DNA from: Candidatus Eisenbacteria bacterium
Lineage (GTDB): Bacteria > Eisenbacteria > RBG-16-71-46 > CAIMUX01 > JAHJDP01
Assembly: GCA_018831195.1 (NCBI GenBank)
Contig: JAHJDP010000107.1
Span: 37,123 to 101,122 of the forward strand
Direction: 5' to 3'
DNA length: 64,000 nt
A program made the position numbers and the translations under genes. The notes beneath the pieces were generated by a model. It saw nothing but the letters and a program-made list of their open reading frames with translations, was not told where the DNA came from and did not search any database. Below are positions 1-9,339 of the stretch, one piece after another (within the stretch, counting starts at the first letter, position 1; each line of letters begins with the position of its first letter).

Positions 1-213
1 ATCCCTCAGCAGCCGCAGCGGTATCATGGAGAGAAGGAACATCAGAAACAATCCAGCCACTGCTTTAACAATTTGACGCTCTACAAAAAAAACGGAATCT
101 TTGCCCAACACCATCTGCCCGATGGTCCAACTGCTCGAGTAGACCATCACAAGCCCCCAGAGCGTCAGGAGTAGAACGAGCACCATCAACCATCGATCGG
201 CCTTGCGCTTCAT
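1..213 (-). CDS. ftsW: FtsW, lipid II polymerase / cell-division SEDS protein (N-terminal part only)
   Basis: The reading frame starts at ATG 213 and runs off the left edge, so only 71 residues are visible. They begin MKRKADRWLM and hold a first membrane helix (VLVLLLTLWGLVMVYSSS) followed by a charged loop and the start of a second helix. The 'GLVMVYSSS' pattern after the first helix is typical of SEDS proteins (FtsW/RodA). FtsW is the septal peptidoglycan glycosyltransferase working with FtsI in the inner membrane. Its start overlaps the murD stop by four bases (ATGA), and a GAGG stretch precedes the ATG. Position after murD in a dcw cluster makes FtsW much more likely than RodA. The C-terminal catalytic part cannot be checked here. 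Confidence 0.85.
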   Translation of the reverse strand, partial: MKRKADRWLMVLVLLLTLWGLVMVYSSSWTIGQMVLGKDSVFFVERQIVKAVAGLFLMFLLSMIPLRLLRD

Positions 214-1595
214 GCCGTTTCCTCATCCCTTCCACAAGATTCCACCTCAAGATGATGCTTCCGGACCAGATCGCGGAATTGATGACCCCGCTCTTCATAG
301 TCCTTAAACATATCCTGGCTGGCGCATCCCGGGCTCAGAAGAACCACCTCGCCGCTTCGAGCCTTCATCCCCGCCGTTTGAACCGCCTCTTCAAGATTCG
401 CCACCATCGTGGCCGGAACATCAGGCCATGCCCGCCGGATCGTTTCCGCCGCTTCCCCCAATAGGATGAGATGCCGGATCGATTGGACGGCGAGAGCCTT
501 CAACCGGGAAAAATCACCTTCTTTATCTCTCCCGCCTGCTATGAGAATGATCCCAGATGGGTAAGATTTCAATGCCACTTCGAGGGAATCAACATTGGTC
601 GCTTTGGAATCATTAATCCACAAAATCTCATTCGCCCGGCCTACCGGTTCCATTCGGTGCGGCAGGGCTTTGAATGTGCTGAGACCCTCGACGATTTCAT
701 CCGGCGCCAGACCGTAGGCGATCGCCGCGGCGGCGGCCGCCATGGCGTTCCGCTGGTTGTGCGGCCCAGGGAGGGGAAGCCGGTTCAATGGAATGATCAA
801 CTCCCGCATCCCTTCCCTTTCACAAACCATCTCTCCGCCCAAGCTGAAGACCCCATCGACGCCGGGGGCATCCCCGAAATGGAGCGTCCGCGCTTTTAAG
901 GAACGCCCCTGGGACAGGTCGCCGGGGAGAACCGCCCAATCATCCGAACCTTGATGTGAAAAGAGGTTCCATTTCATCTCCGCATAGGCTTCAAGCGAGG
1001 CATACCGATCCAGATGATCGGGGGTGATATTGAGGAGAACCCCGACATGAGGGCGGAAGGATGAGATATCCTCCAGCTGAAAGCTGGAAACTTCCACGAC
1101 AAAGCAAGTATCCGGCGGTTCTTCAAGTACCGCGTCGCTCAACGGCCTGCCGATATTACCGGCGGCCGTGGCCCGGCGTCCCGACTCCTTCAAAATATGA
1201 GCCAGCCAGGCCGTCGTCGTTGATTTCCCATTTGTCCCGGTCAAGGCCAGAAGGGCGCCCCGGATGCGACGATAAGCCAGCTCCAATTCCCCCACGACCT
1301 CAATGCCGCGCTGATAAGCTTCTTTTAACAATGGGATGTCATGACGGACCCCGGGACTTCGCACCAGGATCTCAACACCATCGAGCGCAGACAGGGGGTG
1401 TTCTCCCCAGAGGCCTTGAATCGAGCCCATCCGCTCCAGGGCGGGCCACACCTCATGGGTTTCGGCAGACAGTGTCCGGTCGAGGGCGATGACATCATAG
1501 CCTTCGGTGAGAAGAAGCCGGGCGGCGGCACGGCCCGATCGAGCCATCCCGAGAATAAGAGCCCGTCCCCTTTTCTTTTCTCCTTTAACCGGCAT
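210..1595 (-). CDS. murD: UDP-N-acetylmuramoyl-L-alanine--D-glutamate ligase MurD
   Basis: MurD adds D-glutamate to UDP-MurNAc-L-Ala in the cytoplasm, using ATP. The protein (461 residues with the start chosen here) has an N-terminal Rossmann-like UDP-binding region (LILGMARSGRAAARLL), the Mur ligase ATP loop TGTNGKSTT, the central segment with NITPDHLDRY, and the ligase C-terminal motif INDSKATN. The frame is open further upstream to 1664, but that would overlap mraY by 58 bases. ATG 1595 follows an AGGGTGG stretch, sits 11 bases after the mraY stop, and gives a family-typical N-terminus (MPVKGEKKRG). It overlaps ftsW by four bases, which suggests coupled translation. Confidence 0.95.
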   Translation of the reverse strand: MPVKGEKKRGRALILGMARSGRAAARLLLTEGYDVIALDRTLSAETHEVWPALERMGSIQGLWGEHPLSALDGVEILVRSPGVRHDIPLLKEAYQRGIEVVGELELAYRRIRGALLALTGTNGKSTTTAWLAHILKESGRRATAAGNIGRPLSDAVLEEPPDTCFVVEVSSFQLEDISSFRPHVGVLLNITPDHLDRYASLEAYAEMKWNLFSHQGSDDWAVLPGDLSQGRSLKARTLHFGDAPGVDGVFSLGGEMVCEREGMRELIIPLNRLPLPGPHNQRNAMAAAAAAIAYGLAPDEIVEGLSTFKALPHRMEPVGRANEILWINDSKATNVDSLEVALKSYPSGIILIAGGRDKEGDFSRLKALAVQSIRHLILLGEAAETIRRAWPDVPATMVANLEEAVQTAGMKARSGEVVLLSPGCASQDMFKDYEERGHQFRDLVRKHHLEVESCGRDEETA

Positions 1596-1606
1596 CGGCT
1601 TCCACC

Positions 1607-2692
1607 CTATTGGAGTTTCAATGTGCTGAGAGTGATCAACGCCAACAATATCGAAATGATCCAAAAGCGGACCACGACCCTCGTCTCAGGCCACCCCATC
1701 ATCTCAAAATGATGATGCAGCGGTGCCATGAGAAAAATCCTCCGCCGCCTCGTTTTCCAGGAAAAAACCTGCAACATGACCGAGAGGGCTTCCGCAACAA
1801 AGAGCCCGCCCACGACGACCAGCAGGAGCTCCCGCTTTATCAATATGGCCAGGGTTCCCAAGCAGCCACCGAGAGCAAGCGAGCCCGTATCACCCATAAA
1901 AATCTGCGCCGGATACGCATTGAACCAAAGGAATCCAAGACAGGCCCCAACAAAAGCGGCGCAATAGATAGTCAACTCTCCCACACCGGGCAGGTACGGG
2001 ATATTAAGATATTCCGAAAATTTGGCATGGCCGCTGACATAGGCCAGGAGGCCGAAAGCCGCCGCCGGTGGAATGATCATTCCAATGGCCAATCCGTCCA
2101 ATCCATCAGAGAGATTAACGGCATTGCTGCTGGCCGTAATGATCAGCACCGATACACCCAGATATAGAATACCAAAATTTAACAATATATCCTTGAAGAA
2201 GGGAATCGTCGTCATCGTTGTGAGATCCCCTTGCGGCCGGTGCCAGAGTAGAAGCCCGCCGACAATGAGACCCACAACAATCTGTCCGGCGATTTTGTAC
2301 CGGCCGAGCAGGCCTTTGGGGAATTTCTTCACAACCCTCAGGTAATCATCCAAAAAGCCGAGCCCACCCAGGGCGATGGTCACCAGAAGGATGATTTGGA
2401 TATAAATGTTTGTTAGGTTCGCCCAAAGAAGCGTCGGAACAAGGATGGCGCTAAGCACCAGGAGACCGCCCATCGTCGGCGTTCCTTGTTTTGACAGGTG
2501 TGTGGTGGGCCCGTCGGTCCGGATCATCTGCCCCCAGCCCTTCGAACGCAGCCAGCGGATGATCAGCGGTCCCAACAGGAAGGAGAGGATGAGAGCCGTC
2601 ACTGCAGCATATGCTCCGCGAAATGTTATATAGCGGAAGATATTGAAAACGCTGACCATATCCCGCAGCGGATACAATAAATGATAAAGCAC
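1607..2692 (-). CDS. mraY: Phospho-N-acetylmuramoyl-pentapeptide transferase MraY
   Basis: MraY transfers phospho-MurNAc-pentapeptide from UDP to undecaprenyl phosphate to make lipid I at the inner membrane. The 361-residue polytopic protein has the family length and all signature parts: an early FRYITFRGAYA segment, the cytoplasmic loop with KQGTPTMGG, the nucleotide/Mg motif NLSDGLDGLAIG, the aspartate motif FMGDTGSLALGG, and the late PLHHHFEMMGWPE loop. The start codon is GTG at 2692; the resulting MLYHLLYPLR N-terminus lines up with the family, so the later in-frame ATG is less likely. It lies 52 bases after murF, the largest gap within this part of the cluster. Confidence 0.96.
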   Translation of the reverse strand: MLYHLLYPLRDMVSVFNIFRYITFRGAYAAVTALILSFLLGPLIIRWLRSKGWGQMIRTDGPTTHLSKQGTPTMGGLLVLSAILVPTLLWANLTNIYIQIILLVTIALGGLGFLDDYLRVVKKFPKGLLGRYKIAGQIVVGLIVGGLLLWHRPQGDLTTMTTIPFFKDILLNFGILYLGVSVLIITASSNAVNLSDGLDGLAIGMIIPPAAAFGLLAYVSGHAKFSEYLNIPYLPGVGELTIYCAAFVGACLGFLWFNAYPAQIFMGDTGSLALGGCLGTLAILIKRELLLVVVGGLFVAEALSVMLQVFSWKTRRRRIFLMAPLHHHFEMMGWPETRVVVRFWIISILLALITLSTLKLQ

Positions 2693-2744
2693 ACATCCCC
2701 CAGACTGAACTTACCGGCATCGCCGGCGGCGCTCCTTCGGACTT

Positions 2745-4190
2745 CTATTCTCTGCCGGCATTCCTTTCGACCGGCGATACCATCCCTGCCTTAAACAGCT
2801 TGCAAACCTTCTCCATACCGCTGCGGCGGGAGCCCTTGACAAGAATCAAATCCCCCCGCTTTACAATCGAAACCAAATCCTGCGCCAGCTCTTCATGGCT
2901 GTCATAGAAACGACTTCTGCCCCCGAGCCTTTCAACTTCACGATGAGCCCATATCGCTTCCGGCCCCAAAAAGTAGGAGACATCGCAGCGGGCCGCCAAT
3001 CGCCCGACCTCTTCATGGCATTCCCGGCTGTAGGCTCCCAATTCCCCCATTTCGCCAAAGGCGAAATAGCGATGTCCGGCTCCCTTGATGGCCAGGAGAA
3101 ACTCCAAATTGGCCACACTCGATTCAGGACTGGCATTGTAGGTGTCCTGAAAAAGGGTCACACCCCCGATCCGAACGGGCTGCAAACGGCCGGCCGGTGA
3201 ATCTACGGTTGCCATAGCGCGAGCGGCCTGAATCAGGGGAAGTTCCATGGCCCGGCACACCGCCAATGCCGCCAAGAAGCATTCAACGGCGCCCCTTCCA
3301 ACCAGGCGCACTGTAACCGGCTCTGGAAGCCCTGAAACGCGAAAACGCGTTCCATCTTCGCTGAATTCCGGATCACCTTCGAGGGAGATCTCTGCATTCT
3401 TCGATGTGCCGAAGAGGAGCATCCGCCCGTTCCAGATACCTTTCGCATCAACATGGAGATCCGCCGGTTTATCGGGGAGAATTAAGATTCCGTCCGGATC
3501 CAACCCTTTGATGATTTCAAGCTTTGCCGCTTTGACCGCTCCGGGGTGCCCCAGGAATCCCACATGCGCCCGACCCAGGGATGTAATGAGAGCGATATGG
3601 GGTTTTACAAGGCCCACTAGGGCTTCAATTTCCCCGGAGCGGTTCATACCCAGCTCAGAGATGAGAAAACGATGCCGTGGTTCCAATTGAAGCAATGTAT
3701 AAGGTACACCAATGGCATTATTAAAGCTGCGTTGCGCCGCACAAACCGGTCCGAAACATGATAGGGCGCCGGCCAAAAGATCCTTTGTTGTTGTTTTGCC
3801 GCTGCTTCCCGTCAGAGCGATTGTTCTCGGATTGAGCCGACCCCTGAGAGCCCCGGCCCAAAGCTGGAGTGAATGAAGGGTGTCGTTGCTGAGAAGCCAA
3901 ATGCCTCCCCTTTCCCGCGCCAGCTTCCTCAGCGATGCGTCACTTAGCCAGCGTTGCTCATCCATAAGAATGCCGGCGGCGCCCCCTTCTAGACTTTGAG
4001 GGATGAAGTCGTGTCCATCGTACTGTTCACCTTTGAGGGCAAGAAACAATTCGCCGGACTGGATTGAGCGGGAGTCGATAGAAAGCCCGCTGAATATTTT
4101 ATCAGCAAACGGATCGAGCCCAGCTGCGGGGCGGGCCCCGGCCATCCTGGCCACATCCTCCCACCGCCACATGTCGGATCGGGTGGACAT
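2745..4190 (-). CDS. murF: UDP-N-acetylmuramoyl-tripeptide--D-alanyl-D-alanine ligase MurF
   Basis: MurF adds D-Ala-D-Ala to UDP-MurNAc-tripeptide, the last cytoplasmic step of the peptidoglycan precursor. The 481 residues show the N-terminal MurF/MurE substrate domain (FSGLSIDSRSIQSGELFLAL), the ATP loop TGSSGKTTTK (the more common form has Asn instead of the second Ser), the LELGMN-like segment LISELGMNRSGEIE, and the C-terminal QDTYNASPES motif that marks MurF. The ATG at 4190 overlaps the murE stop by one base (TAATG). I see no defect. Confidence 0.95.
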   Translation of the reverse strand: MSTRSDMWRWEDVARMAGARPAAGLDPFADKIFSGLSIDSRSIQSGELFLALKGEQYDGHDFIPQSLEGGAAGILMDEQRWLSDASLRKLARERGGIWLLSNDTLHSLQLWAGALRGRLNPRTIALTGSSGKTTTKDLLAGALSCFGPVCAAQRSFNNAIGVPYTLLQLEPRHRFLISELGMNRSGEIEALVGLVKPHIALITSLGRAHVGFLGHPGAVKAAKLEIIKGLDPDGILILPDKPADLHVDAKGIWNGRMLLFGTSKNAEISLEGDPEFSEDGTRFRVSGLPEPVTVRLVGRGAVECFLAALAVCRAMELPLIQAARAMATVDSPAGRLQPVRIGGVTLFQDTYNASPESSVANLEFLLAIKGAGHRYFAFGEMGELGAYSRECHEEVGRLAARCDVSYFLGPEAIWAHREVERLGGRSRFYDSHEELAQDLVSIVKRGDLILVKGSRRSGMEKVCKLFKAGMVSPVERNAGRE

Positions 4191-5797
4191 TAGGATCCTT
4201 CCTGATTCAGGCCACGCCCCGCTGGATCATTTGAAATTTCCAACAAGATCTCTCTCACTACCTGCCGGTCGTCAAAGGGAATCTTTTCCCTCCCGAAATC
4301 CTGGATCGTTTCCGCGCCGCGGCCCGCAACCAGCAGGAGATCCCCCGGCTCCAGGCGGGGAATCACGCTGCGGAGGGCCTCACGCCTGTCCATAATCACT
4401 TCATGATGAGCCGAGGTCACCCGCAACCCTTCCAATATTTGAGCGACGATCCTCTCTGGATCCTCGCGCCTGGGATTGTCTGTCGTGATGATGACTTCAT
4501 CCGCCATTTGACCGGCGGCCAATCCCATCAGGGGTCTTTTGCCTGAATCCCTCTCCCCTCCGCAGCCAAAAACGACATAAACCTTTGAATCAGCCATCGC
4601 CCGGGATTCTCGAAGAACCGTTTCCAGCGCCTCCGGGGTATGGGCGTAATCGACAAGAATGACGCCGCGCGGTCCACGGGTTATACATTCCATACGTCCA
4701 GGGACCGGAGCGGACTTTGCCAGGGCATCCGCCGCATCTTTCCCACTGACACCCAAAACAAGAAGCGCGCTCAAGACCGCCAGCAAATGCGTGGCCTGAA
4801 ACCTTCCCAAAAGCGGGGATCTGAGACGCAAAGAGCCCCCCGGCCACATGACACGTAAAAGAAGGCCGTGTGACCCGGCTTCCAAAATTTCGCCTCGAAG
4901 CCAGGGGTGGCCTTCATCCGTCAGGCCATGAGTCACCAAGGGAGAACCAGCAGCCACCGGCCAGCTTTGTCCTCCCTGTGCATCAGATGGATCTCCTCCA
5001 AGCAGGGCTTCTGCCAGCCGCCGGCCTTCCGGATCATCGACATTAATGACGGCGGCGGGTGGAACTTCATCAATGCAGCCCCGTCCCTCCGGCGTAAAAA
5101 GTTTCCATTTTGAGGCGCGATAATTTTCAACAGTTTGATGGAAATCCAAATGATCTCGGCCAAACAATGTGAACAGAACGATACGGAACTGCGTTCCCAA
5201 GATCCGGTCCATGGCGAGGGCATGCGAAGAGACTTCGCATGCCACATGTGTAATCCCGGACTCCAGGAGTTCATAAAGGGTCTTTTGAAATGCGGGGGCC
5301 TCTGGTGTGGTGTGCGAAGGCCAAGCGATCTCACGCTTTTCTTTTCCTCGGGGGGCGAGACTGGCGCCCAGTGTTCCCAGAGAAGCCGCAGGAAAGCCCA
5401 AGATCACCAGGGCTTCTCTTAGGAGCCAGCAGACAGAGGTCTTGCCATTGGTTCCGGTTGCGGCGATGAGATCCATCCGTCCGCTTGGGTGGCCGTAAAA
5501 CGCATCAGAGAGATAGGCCAGCGCCTTCCGGGGTGCTGGGGTTTGAATCCAAGGTATCTCTTTATTCTGCGGATCGGTGTCGGAGACGATCAGGGCGGCG
5601 CCGGCCTCAATGGCGCTGCGAACGAAACTCCGGCCGTCGTATTCCTTTCCCTTGATTCCGACAAAGATCGACCCGGGTTGGATAGCGCGGCTATCGTGAT
5701 GCACTCCGGAAATCTCCATCCCAAGGATGGACTCCGGGAAAGATGCTCGAATCACGTCTCTAGGGACGCGTTTTAACATTTCCCCAAGGTGCGGCAT
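4190..5797 (-). CDS. murE: UDP-N-acetylmuramoyl-tripeptide synthetase MurE, meso-diaminopimelate type
   Basis: MurE adds the third residue of the stem peptide. The ATP loop ATGTNGKTS, the substrate segment with TTPEAPAFQ, and the C-terminal specificity motif TTDNPRREDP are all present. DNPR is the established signature of MurE enzymes that add meso-diaminopimelate, so this organism most likely has DAP-type peptidoglycan. The frame is open to a TTG at 5815, but ATG 5797 has an AAGGAG six bases upstream and is preferred, giving 535 residues. That start lies inside the 3' end of ftsI (38-base overlap). The DAP type matters for the OmpA-domain protein at 30523, whose domain binds DAP. Confidence 0.95.
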   Translation of the reverse strand: MPHLGEMLKRVPRDVIRASFPESILGMEISGVHHDSRAIQPGSIFVGIKGKEYDGRSFVRSAIEAGAALIVSDTDPQNKEIPWIQTPAPRKALAYLSDAFYGHPSGRMDLIAATGTNGKTSVCWLLREALVILGFPAASLGTLGASLAPRGKEKREIAWPSHTTPEAPAFQKTLYELLESGITHVACEVSSHALAMDRILGTQFRIVLFTLFGRDHLDFHQTVENYRASKWKLFTPEGRGCIDEVPPAAVINVDDPEGRRLAEALLGGDPSDAQGGQSWPVAAGSPLVTHGLTDEGHPWLRGEILEAGSHGLLLRVMWPGGSLRLRSPLLGRFQATHLLAVLSALLVLGVSGKDAADALAKSAPVPGRMECITRGPRGVILVDYAHTPEALETVLRESRAMADSKVYVVFGCGGERDSGKRPLMGLAAGQMADEVIITTDNPRREDPERIVAQILEGLRVTSAHHEVIMDRREALRSVIPRLEPGDLLLVAGRGAETIQDFGREKIPFDDRQVVREILLEISNDPAGRGLNQEGS

Positions 5798-7931
5798 CCG
5801 CGACTCCTTCGCCAACCATTCGCCACTTCATCCATGCGTGACTGGCTTGATGTGTTGCCGTCAAGCGGCAGACTGCTGATGTCTTCAATACTTCACCCGG
5901 CAGGGGACTCTGCCCACTGATCCAACCTTCGCCGTCGGCCGTCCATTCAACACCTCGGCGGGAAAGTAGAACGATGGCACGGCGCAAAGGCCAGCCGAGA
6001 AGATTCGGCATGACTTGCTCTTCCTCTGAGATGGAACCGCCGGGGAACAATCTGACAACCCCACCATCAATCCCCAATGATCCCGGCGCCGGGTTCATTT
6101 CTTTAATACGCAGGCCTCGGCCCTCGAGAACAGGAATAAATCCGGCCTCTTTTATCACACGCCGGGCTTCATCCGGGGAGAGACCGCGAACATCCGGAAG
6201 TGGTTGCGGTTTCTCCTCATCCTTGAAAACCTGAACTTCGGCCGTTGCCATCCCCCCATGGACGGCCGTCAAATCTTCCATAATCGCCTTAAAAATCGGC
6301 GCTGCTGTTTGGCCCCCGTATATCGACCCCTGAGGCGAATCAAGAACGACACAGCAGAGATAACGTGGCTCGTACCATGGCGCAAAACCGATGAAGGAGG
6401 CCATGTAGTCTGTAGAGCTGTAGGTCCCGAGTTCAGGATCATACATCTCAGAAGTTCCGGTTTTCCCGGCAGGAGGAAACCAGGGAATCTCAGCTAAGGT
6501 CCCCGTTCCATCAACAACAACCTGCCTCAGGAGCTCCGTCAGAATCTTGCAGGTTGTTTTCTTGAGAACCGGGCGCACGACCCGTGGGGCGCACTTCTGT
6601 ACAATTTTCCCGCGGGCATCCCGCACTTCGCGGATGAGCTGCGGCTTCAATAAATTCCCGCCATTTGCGACCGCTGCATAACACATGGCCATTTGGAGGC
6701 AATTAACAGAGAGTTCCTGGCCAAACCCCATCGTCGGCAAACTTCTGCGATTCCAGCGATCGGGTTCGAGCACCCTGCCCTTGGCCTCTCCCGGGAATGG
6801 GATCCCTGTTTGGGACCCAAATCCCAAGTGCCGCACCATCCGGTAAAATTCATCGGTCCCGATTCGTAAGGCGATTTTCGCTGTTCCAATATTTGAAGAA
6901 TGAACGAGAACATCGCGAGTCGACAATATCCCGTAGCGCTCATGGTCTCCGATTTTCCAATCCGCGGTGATCCATTTCCCATTTTCACAATCAATCGGTT
7001 CATCCAGGTCGATGCGCCCATTCTCGATCGCGGCGGCGAACGTCACAATTTTAAATGTAGAACCAGGTTCCCACTGATCACAAATCGGGCGTTGCCGCCA
7101 AGGATGGCCGTTTCGACGGCGCCAAAGAGTCGAATCCGGATTAGGAACTGAGGCGATAGCAAGCATTTCACCGGTCATAGGGTCCATCACCAGCGCAAAC
7201 GCCGCACGGGCTTTCCAGAAAATCACACCCTCCTGCAAACGCCGCTGCGTAATTTCCTGTATTCGCAAATCAATGGTTAATTGTACATTCTGACCGGGTT
7301 GCGGTACCTCAATTATCCGGGGCGGCAAACTCGCCGTGGGACGATTTCCGCCTGTTACAAAGCGCTGTTCCCACCCTTGATGACCTTTAAGAAGGGGATC
7401 GAGTTCCAATTCGAGCCCGGAGAGGCCGGCGCCGTCTCTGCCGACGAAGCCGAGGATCGATGCCAGCAGGGGTCCTGATGGATAGAGTCTTTTGGGCTCC
7501 ACCCTATGGTAGGCCCCGGCCCATAGACTTTCTACATACGCAACATTTCCCCAAGACGCCCAATCACGGTATAACCAAACAAAACGCCGCTGGCATGCAT
7601 TTTCGATTTTCTGGGAAACCAGTCCCGGTTTTGTCCACCCCAGATTCGCCAGGGCGCGGTCGAGACCGACCGGATCGGAGACCTCTTTAGGATCCGCCCA
7701 GAGAGAGGGATTTTCAAGGCTTTGTACAAGGACGGTCCCATTACGATCTTCCAGGGAGCCGCGCAGAGCTTGGATTGGCAAGGTATCGCATTGCTGAGTC
7801 ATAGCTTCTTCGCTCAGAAACTCATGATGGATGATCTGAACTTGCGCGGCGCGGCCGATAAGAAGGAAAAGAATCAGGCATCCCGCAAAAATCAAGAATT
7901 TCTCCCGGCCGCTTAAACGTTTACCTCCCAT
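5760..7931 (-). CDS. ftsI: Penicillin-binding protein FtsI/PBP2-like transpeptidase with two PASTA domains
   Basis: This is the division-specific D,D-transpeptidase, anchored by one N-terminal helix (about residues 12-28), with a dimerization region and then the penicillin-binding domain. The catalytic triad motifs are visible: SxxK as STFK (residues 291-294), SxN as SSN (345-347), and KTG (490-492). The C-terminus is longer than in classical FtsI: two PASTA-like repeats follow, beginning LPDVRGLSPDEARRVIKEAG (about residue 585) and VMPNLLGWPLRRAIVLLSRR. PASTA domains on this enzyme recall the SpoVD/PBP2x type of Gram-positive bacteria and several FCB-related lineages. The ATG overlaps the ftsL stop by one base. 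A basic tail of about 40 residues follows the second PASTA repeat. Confidence 0.93.
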   Translation of the reverse strand: MGGKRLSGREKFLIFAGCLILFLLIGRAAQVQIIHHEFLSEEAMTQQCDTLPIQALRGSLEDRNGTVLVQSLENPSLWADPKEVSDPVGLDRALANLGWTKPGLVSQKIENACQRRFVWLYRDWASWGNVAYVESLWAGAYHRVEPKRLYPSGPLLASILGFVGRDGAGLSGLELELDPLLKGHQGWEQRFVTGGNRPTASLPPRIIEVPQPGQNVQLTIDLRIQEITQRRLQEGVIFWKARAAFALVMDPMTGEMLAIASVPNPDSTLWRRRNGHPWRQRPICDQWEPGSTFKIVTFAAAIENGRIDLDEPIDCENGKWITADWKIGDHERYGILSTRDVLVHSSNIGTAKIALRIGTDEFYRMVRHLGFGSQTGIPFPGEAKGRVLEPDRWNRRSLPTMGFGQELSVNCLQMAMCYAAVANGGNLLKPQLIREVRDARGKIVQKCAPRVVRPVLKKTTCKILTELLRQVVVDGTGTLAEIPWFPPAGKTGTSEMYDPELGTYSSTDYMASFIGFAPWYEPRYLCCVVLDSPQGSIYGGQTAAPIFKAIMEDLTAVHGGMATAEVQVFKDEEKPQPLPDVRGLSPDEARRVIKEAGFIPVLEGRGLRIKEMNPAPGSLGIDGGVVRLFPGGSISEEEQVMPNLLGWPLRRAIVLLSRRGVEWTADGEGWISGQSPLPGEVLKTSAVCRLTATHQASHAWMKWRMVGEGVADAAPWGNVKTRP

Positions 7932-8416
7932 CAGGGATTCCTCACACCCGGGGCCGTAAAGAGGGCGCGATTGACATATTCGGTCTCTTCAGCGGTCGGC
8001 GTATTTCGCCCATGGGGAACCTTGATTTCAAGCCAATGCGAAGGCATGAGAGCGGCCCAAGCTGTTGAAGTCGTCTCCGGTACGGGTGTCACGACCGAAG
8101 CAATCTGATCAGGAACCGATCTCTCCAGATTCAGATATTTCAATGCCGGAAGAATCGAATCCAGGGCTAGATCCGTTTTCAAATCTCTGACGGCCATAAG
8201 CGCTTCTGTTCGAAGCGAATCCCTTTGAAACTCCAACTTTTCAACCCGCTGACATGATGAGCAGAGCTGTGTTTCAATTTGTACAAGTAATGCAAAGTAG
8301 ATACACGCCAATGGAACCAACCACCAGGCAAAATGGAACCGGTTTCCGGCTCTTTTCCCACATCTGGCCATGGGACGGCCGTTCCCAGGAAAAAGAATGG
8401 TTTCTTTCGGCTTCAT
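7931..8416 (-). CDS. ftsL: FtsL-like cell-division protein
   Basis: A 161-residue bitopic protein: a basic cytoplasmic N-terminus, one membrane helix (FAWWLVPLACIYFALLVQI, about residues 29-47), then a periplasmic helical stretch with heptad character (VEKLEFQRDSLRTEALMAVRDLKTD). This is the architecture of FtsL, which joins FtsB and FtsQ to activate FtsWI. Sequence conservation in this family is very low, so the call rests on topology and on position between rsmH and ftsI, where ftsL is expected. It overlaps both neighbours (four bases with rsmH, one with ftsI). Two cysteines (CSSC) just after the membrane helix are unusual. The C-terminal 60 residues are proline/threonine rich and not recognised. 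Confidence 0.75.
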   Translation of the reverse strand: MKPKETILFPGNGRPMARCGKRAGNRFHFAWWLVPLACIYFALLVQIETQLCSSCQRVEKLEFQRDSLRTEALMAVRDLKTDLALDSILPALKYLNLERSVPDQIASVVTPVPETTSTAWAALMPSHWLEIKVPHGRNTPTAEETEYVNRALFTAPGVRNP

Positions 8417-9324
8417 TCTGTGACCTTTCTATAAACCCGTAGGCGTGCGCTCCGGGATTTTGGGTTTCGCACAACCTCTTCTTGTGTCGGTGCCTGAGCT
8501 TTCCGAAGCACCAATTCCCAAACCGGCTTCCCGTCCGAATCCAACTCCTCCCGCAGGACCTGCCGCACGCACCGGCTCTCCAAAGAGTGATAACAAAGCA
8601 CAACCAGACGTCCCCCCGGCGCCATATGCGGCGCGAGATTTTTCAGACAGCGCTCCAGATTTTCCAAATCCCCCTGAAGAGCCATCCGAATGGATTGAAA
8701 TACCTTGCTGAGAAGCTTGGGGCTCGGGGACCGCCCGACGGCAACCCGTATACCTTCAACCAAATCTCCAACCTTCTGGATGGGCTGATCCTGCCTCCGT
8801 TCAATCAACACTTGCGCGATGCGGCGCGCCGATCGAACTTCGCCGAATGATCTAAAAACTTCAGTCATTTGATCCTTGGTCCATCGCCTTAACAAATCCG
8901 CCGCTGTTTCCTTCTGGCTCATATCAAAACGCATATCCAGAGGGGCGTCTGGGAAACGATAGGAAAGCCCTCTTGCGGGGTCTTCAAGCGCAAAGGACGA
9001 AAGGCCAAGATCCAATAAAACTCCAGCCGCTGAATATCCGCGATCGGCGAGCCGCCAGGGCAGCTCAGAAAAATTAGAACGAATAAACTCTGTATAGGGT
9101 GAATACTTTTCCAGATGCTCCCTGGCTTTTGTTAAAGCAATGAGATCACAATCAAGGGCAAGGAGACGGCCGTGTGGAATGATGCGGTTTAGTATGGCTT
9201 CAGAATGCCCCCCTGTTCCGACAGTGGCATCCACGTAGAGGCCGTGGTGCTCAGTGATCAGGGCCGATAGGACCTGGTCCACCATGACCGGTTCGTGGAG
9301 CACTTCCTCTCCCCCCCATGACAT
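8413..9324 (-). CDS. rsmH: 16S rRNA (cytosine-1402-N4)-methyltransferase RsmH (MraW)
   Basis: RsmH uses SAM to methylate N4 of C1402 in 16S rRNA and is almost always the second gene of dcw clusters. The 303-residue protein starts with the family hallmark HEPVMVDQVL, followed by the SAM-binding segment VDATVGTGGHSEAIL, then LLDLGLSSFALEDPARGLSY and MRFDMSQ, and ends with the conserved SRSARLRVYRK. ATG 9324 is the only plausible start, but a seven-G run follows it and no strong ribosome binding site is seen. An extended inverted repeat lies directly upstream (9340-9429), so translation initiation here may be under RNA-structure control. Confidence 0.95.
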   Translation of the reverse strand: MSWGGEEVLHEPVMVDQVLSALITEHHGLYVDATVGTGGHSEAILNRIIPHGRLLALDCDLIALTKAREHLEKYSPYTEFIRSNFSELPWRLADRGYSAAGVLLDLGLSSFALEDPARGLSYRFPDAPLDMRFDMSQKETAADLLRRWTKDQMTEVFRSFGEVRSARRIAQVLIERRQDQPIQKVGDLVEGIRVAVGRSPSPKLLSKVFQSIRMALQGDLENLERCLKNLAPHMAPGGRLVVLCYHSLESRCVRQVLREELDSDGKPVWELVLRKAQAPTQEEVVRNPKSRSARLRVYRKVTE

Positions 9325-9339
9325 CCCGAAGGGGGCGAT

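Noticed and set aside
1596..1664. Longer MurD start at 1664
   Set aside because: It would overlap mraY by 58 bases and adds residues not seen in the family; ATG 1595 has a ribosome site.
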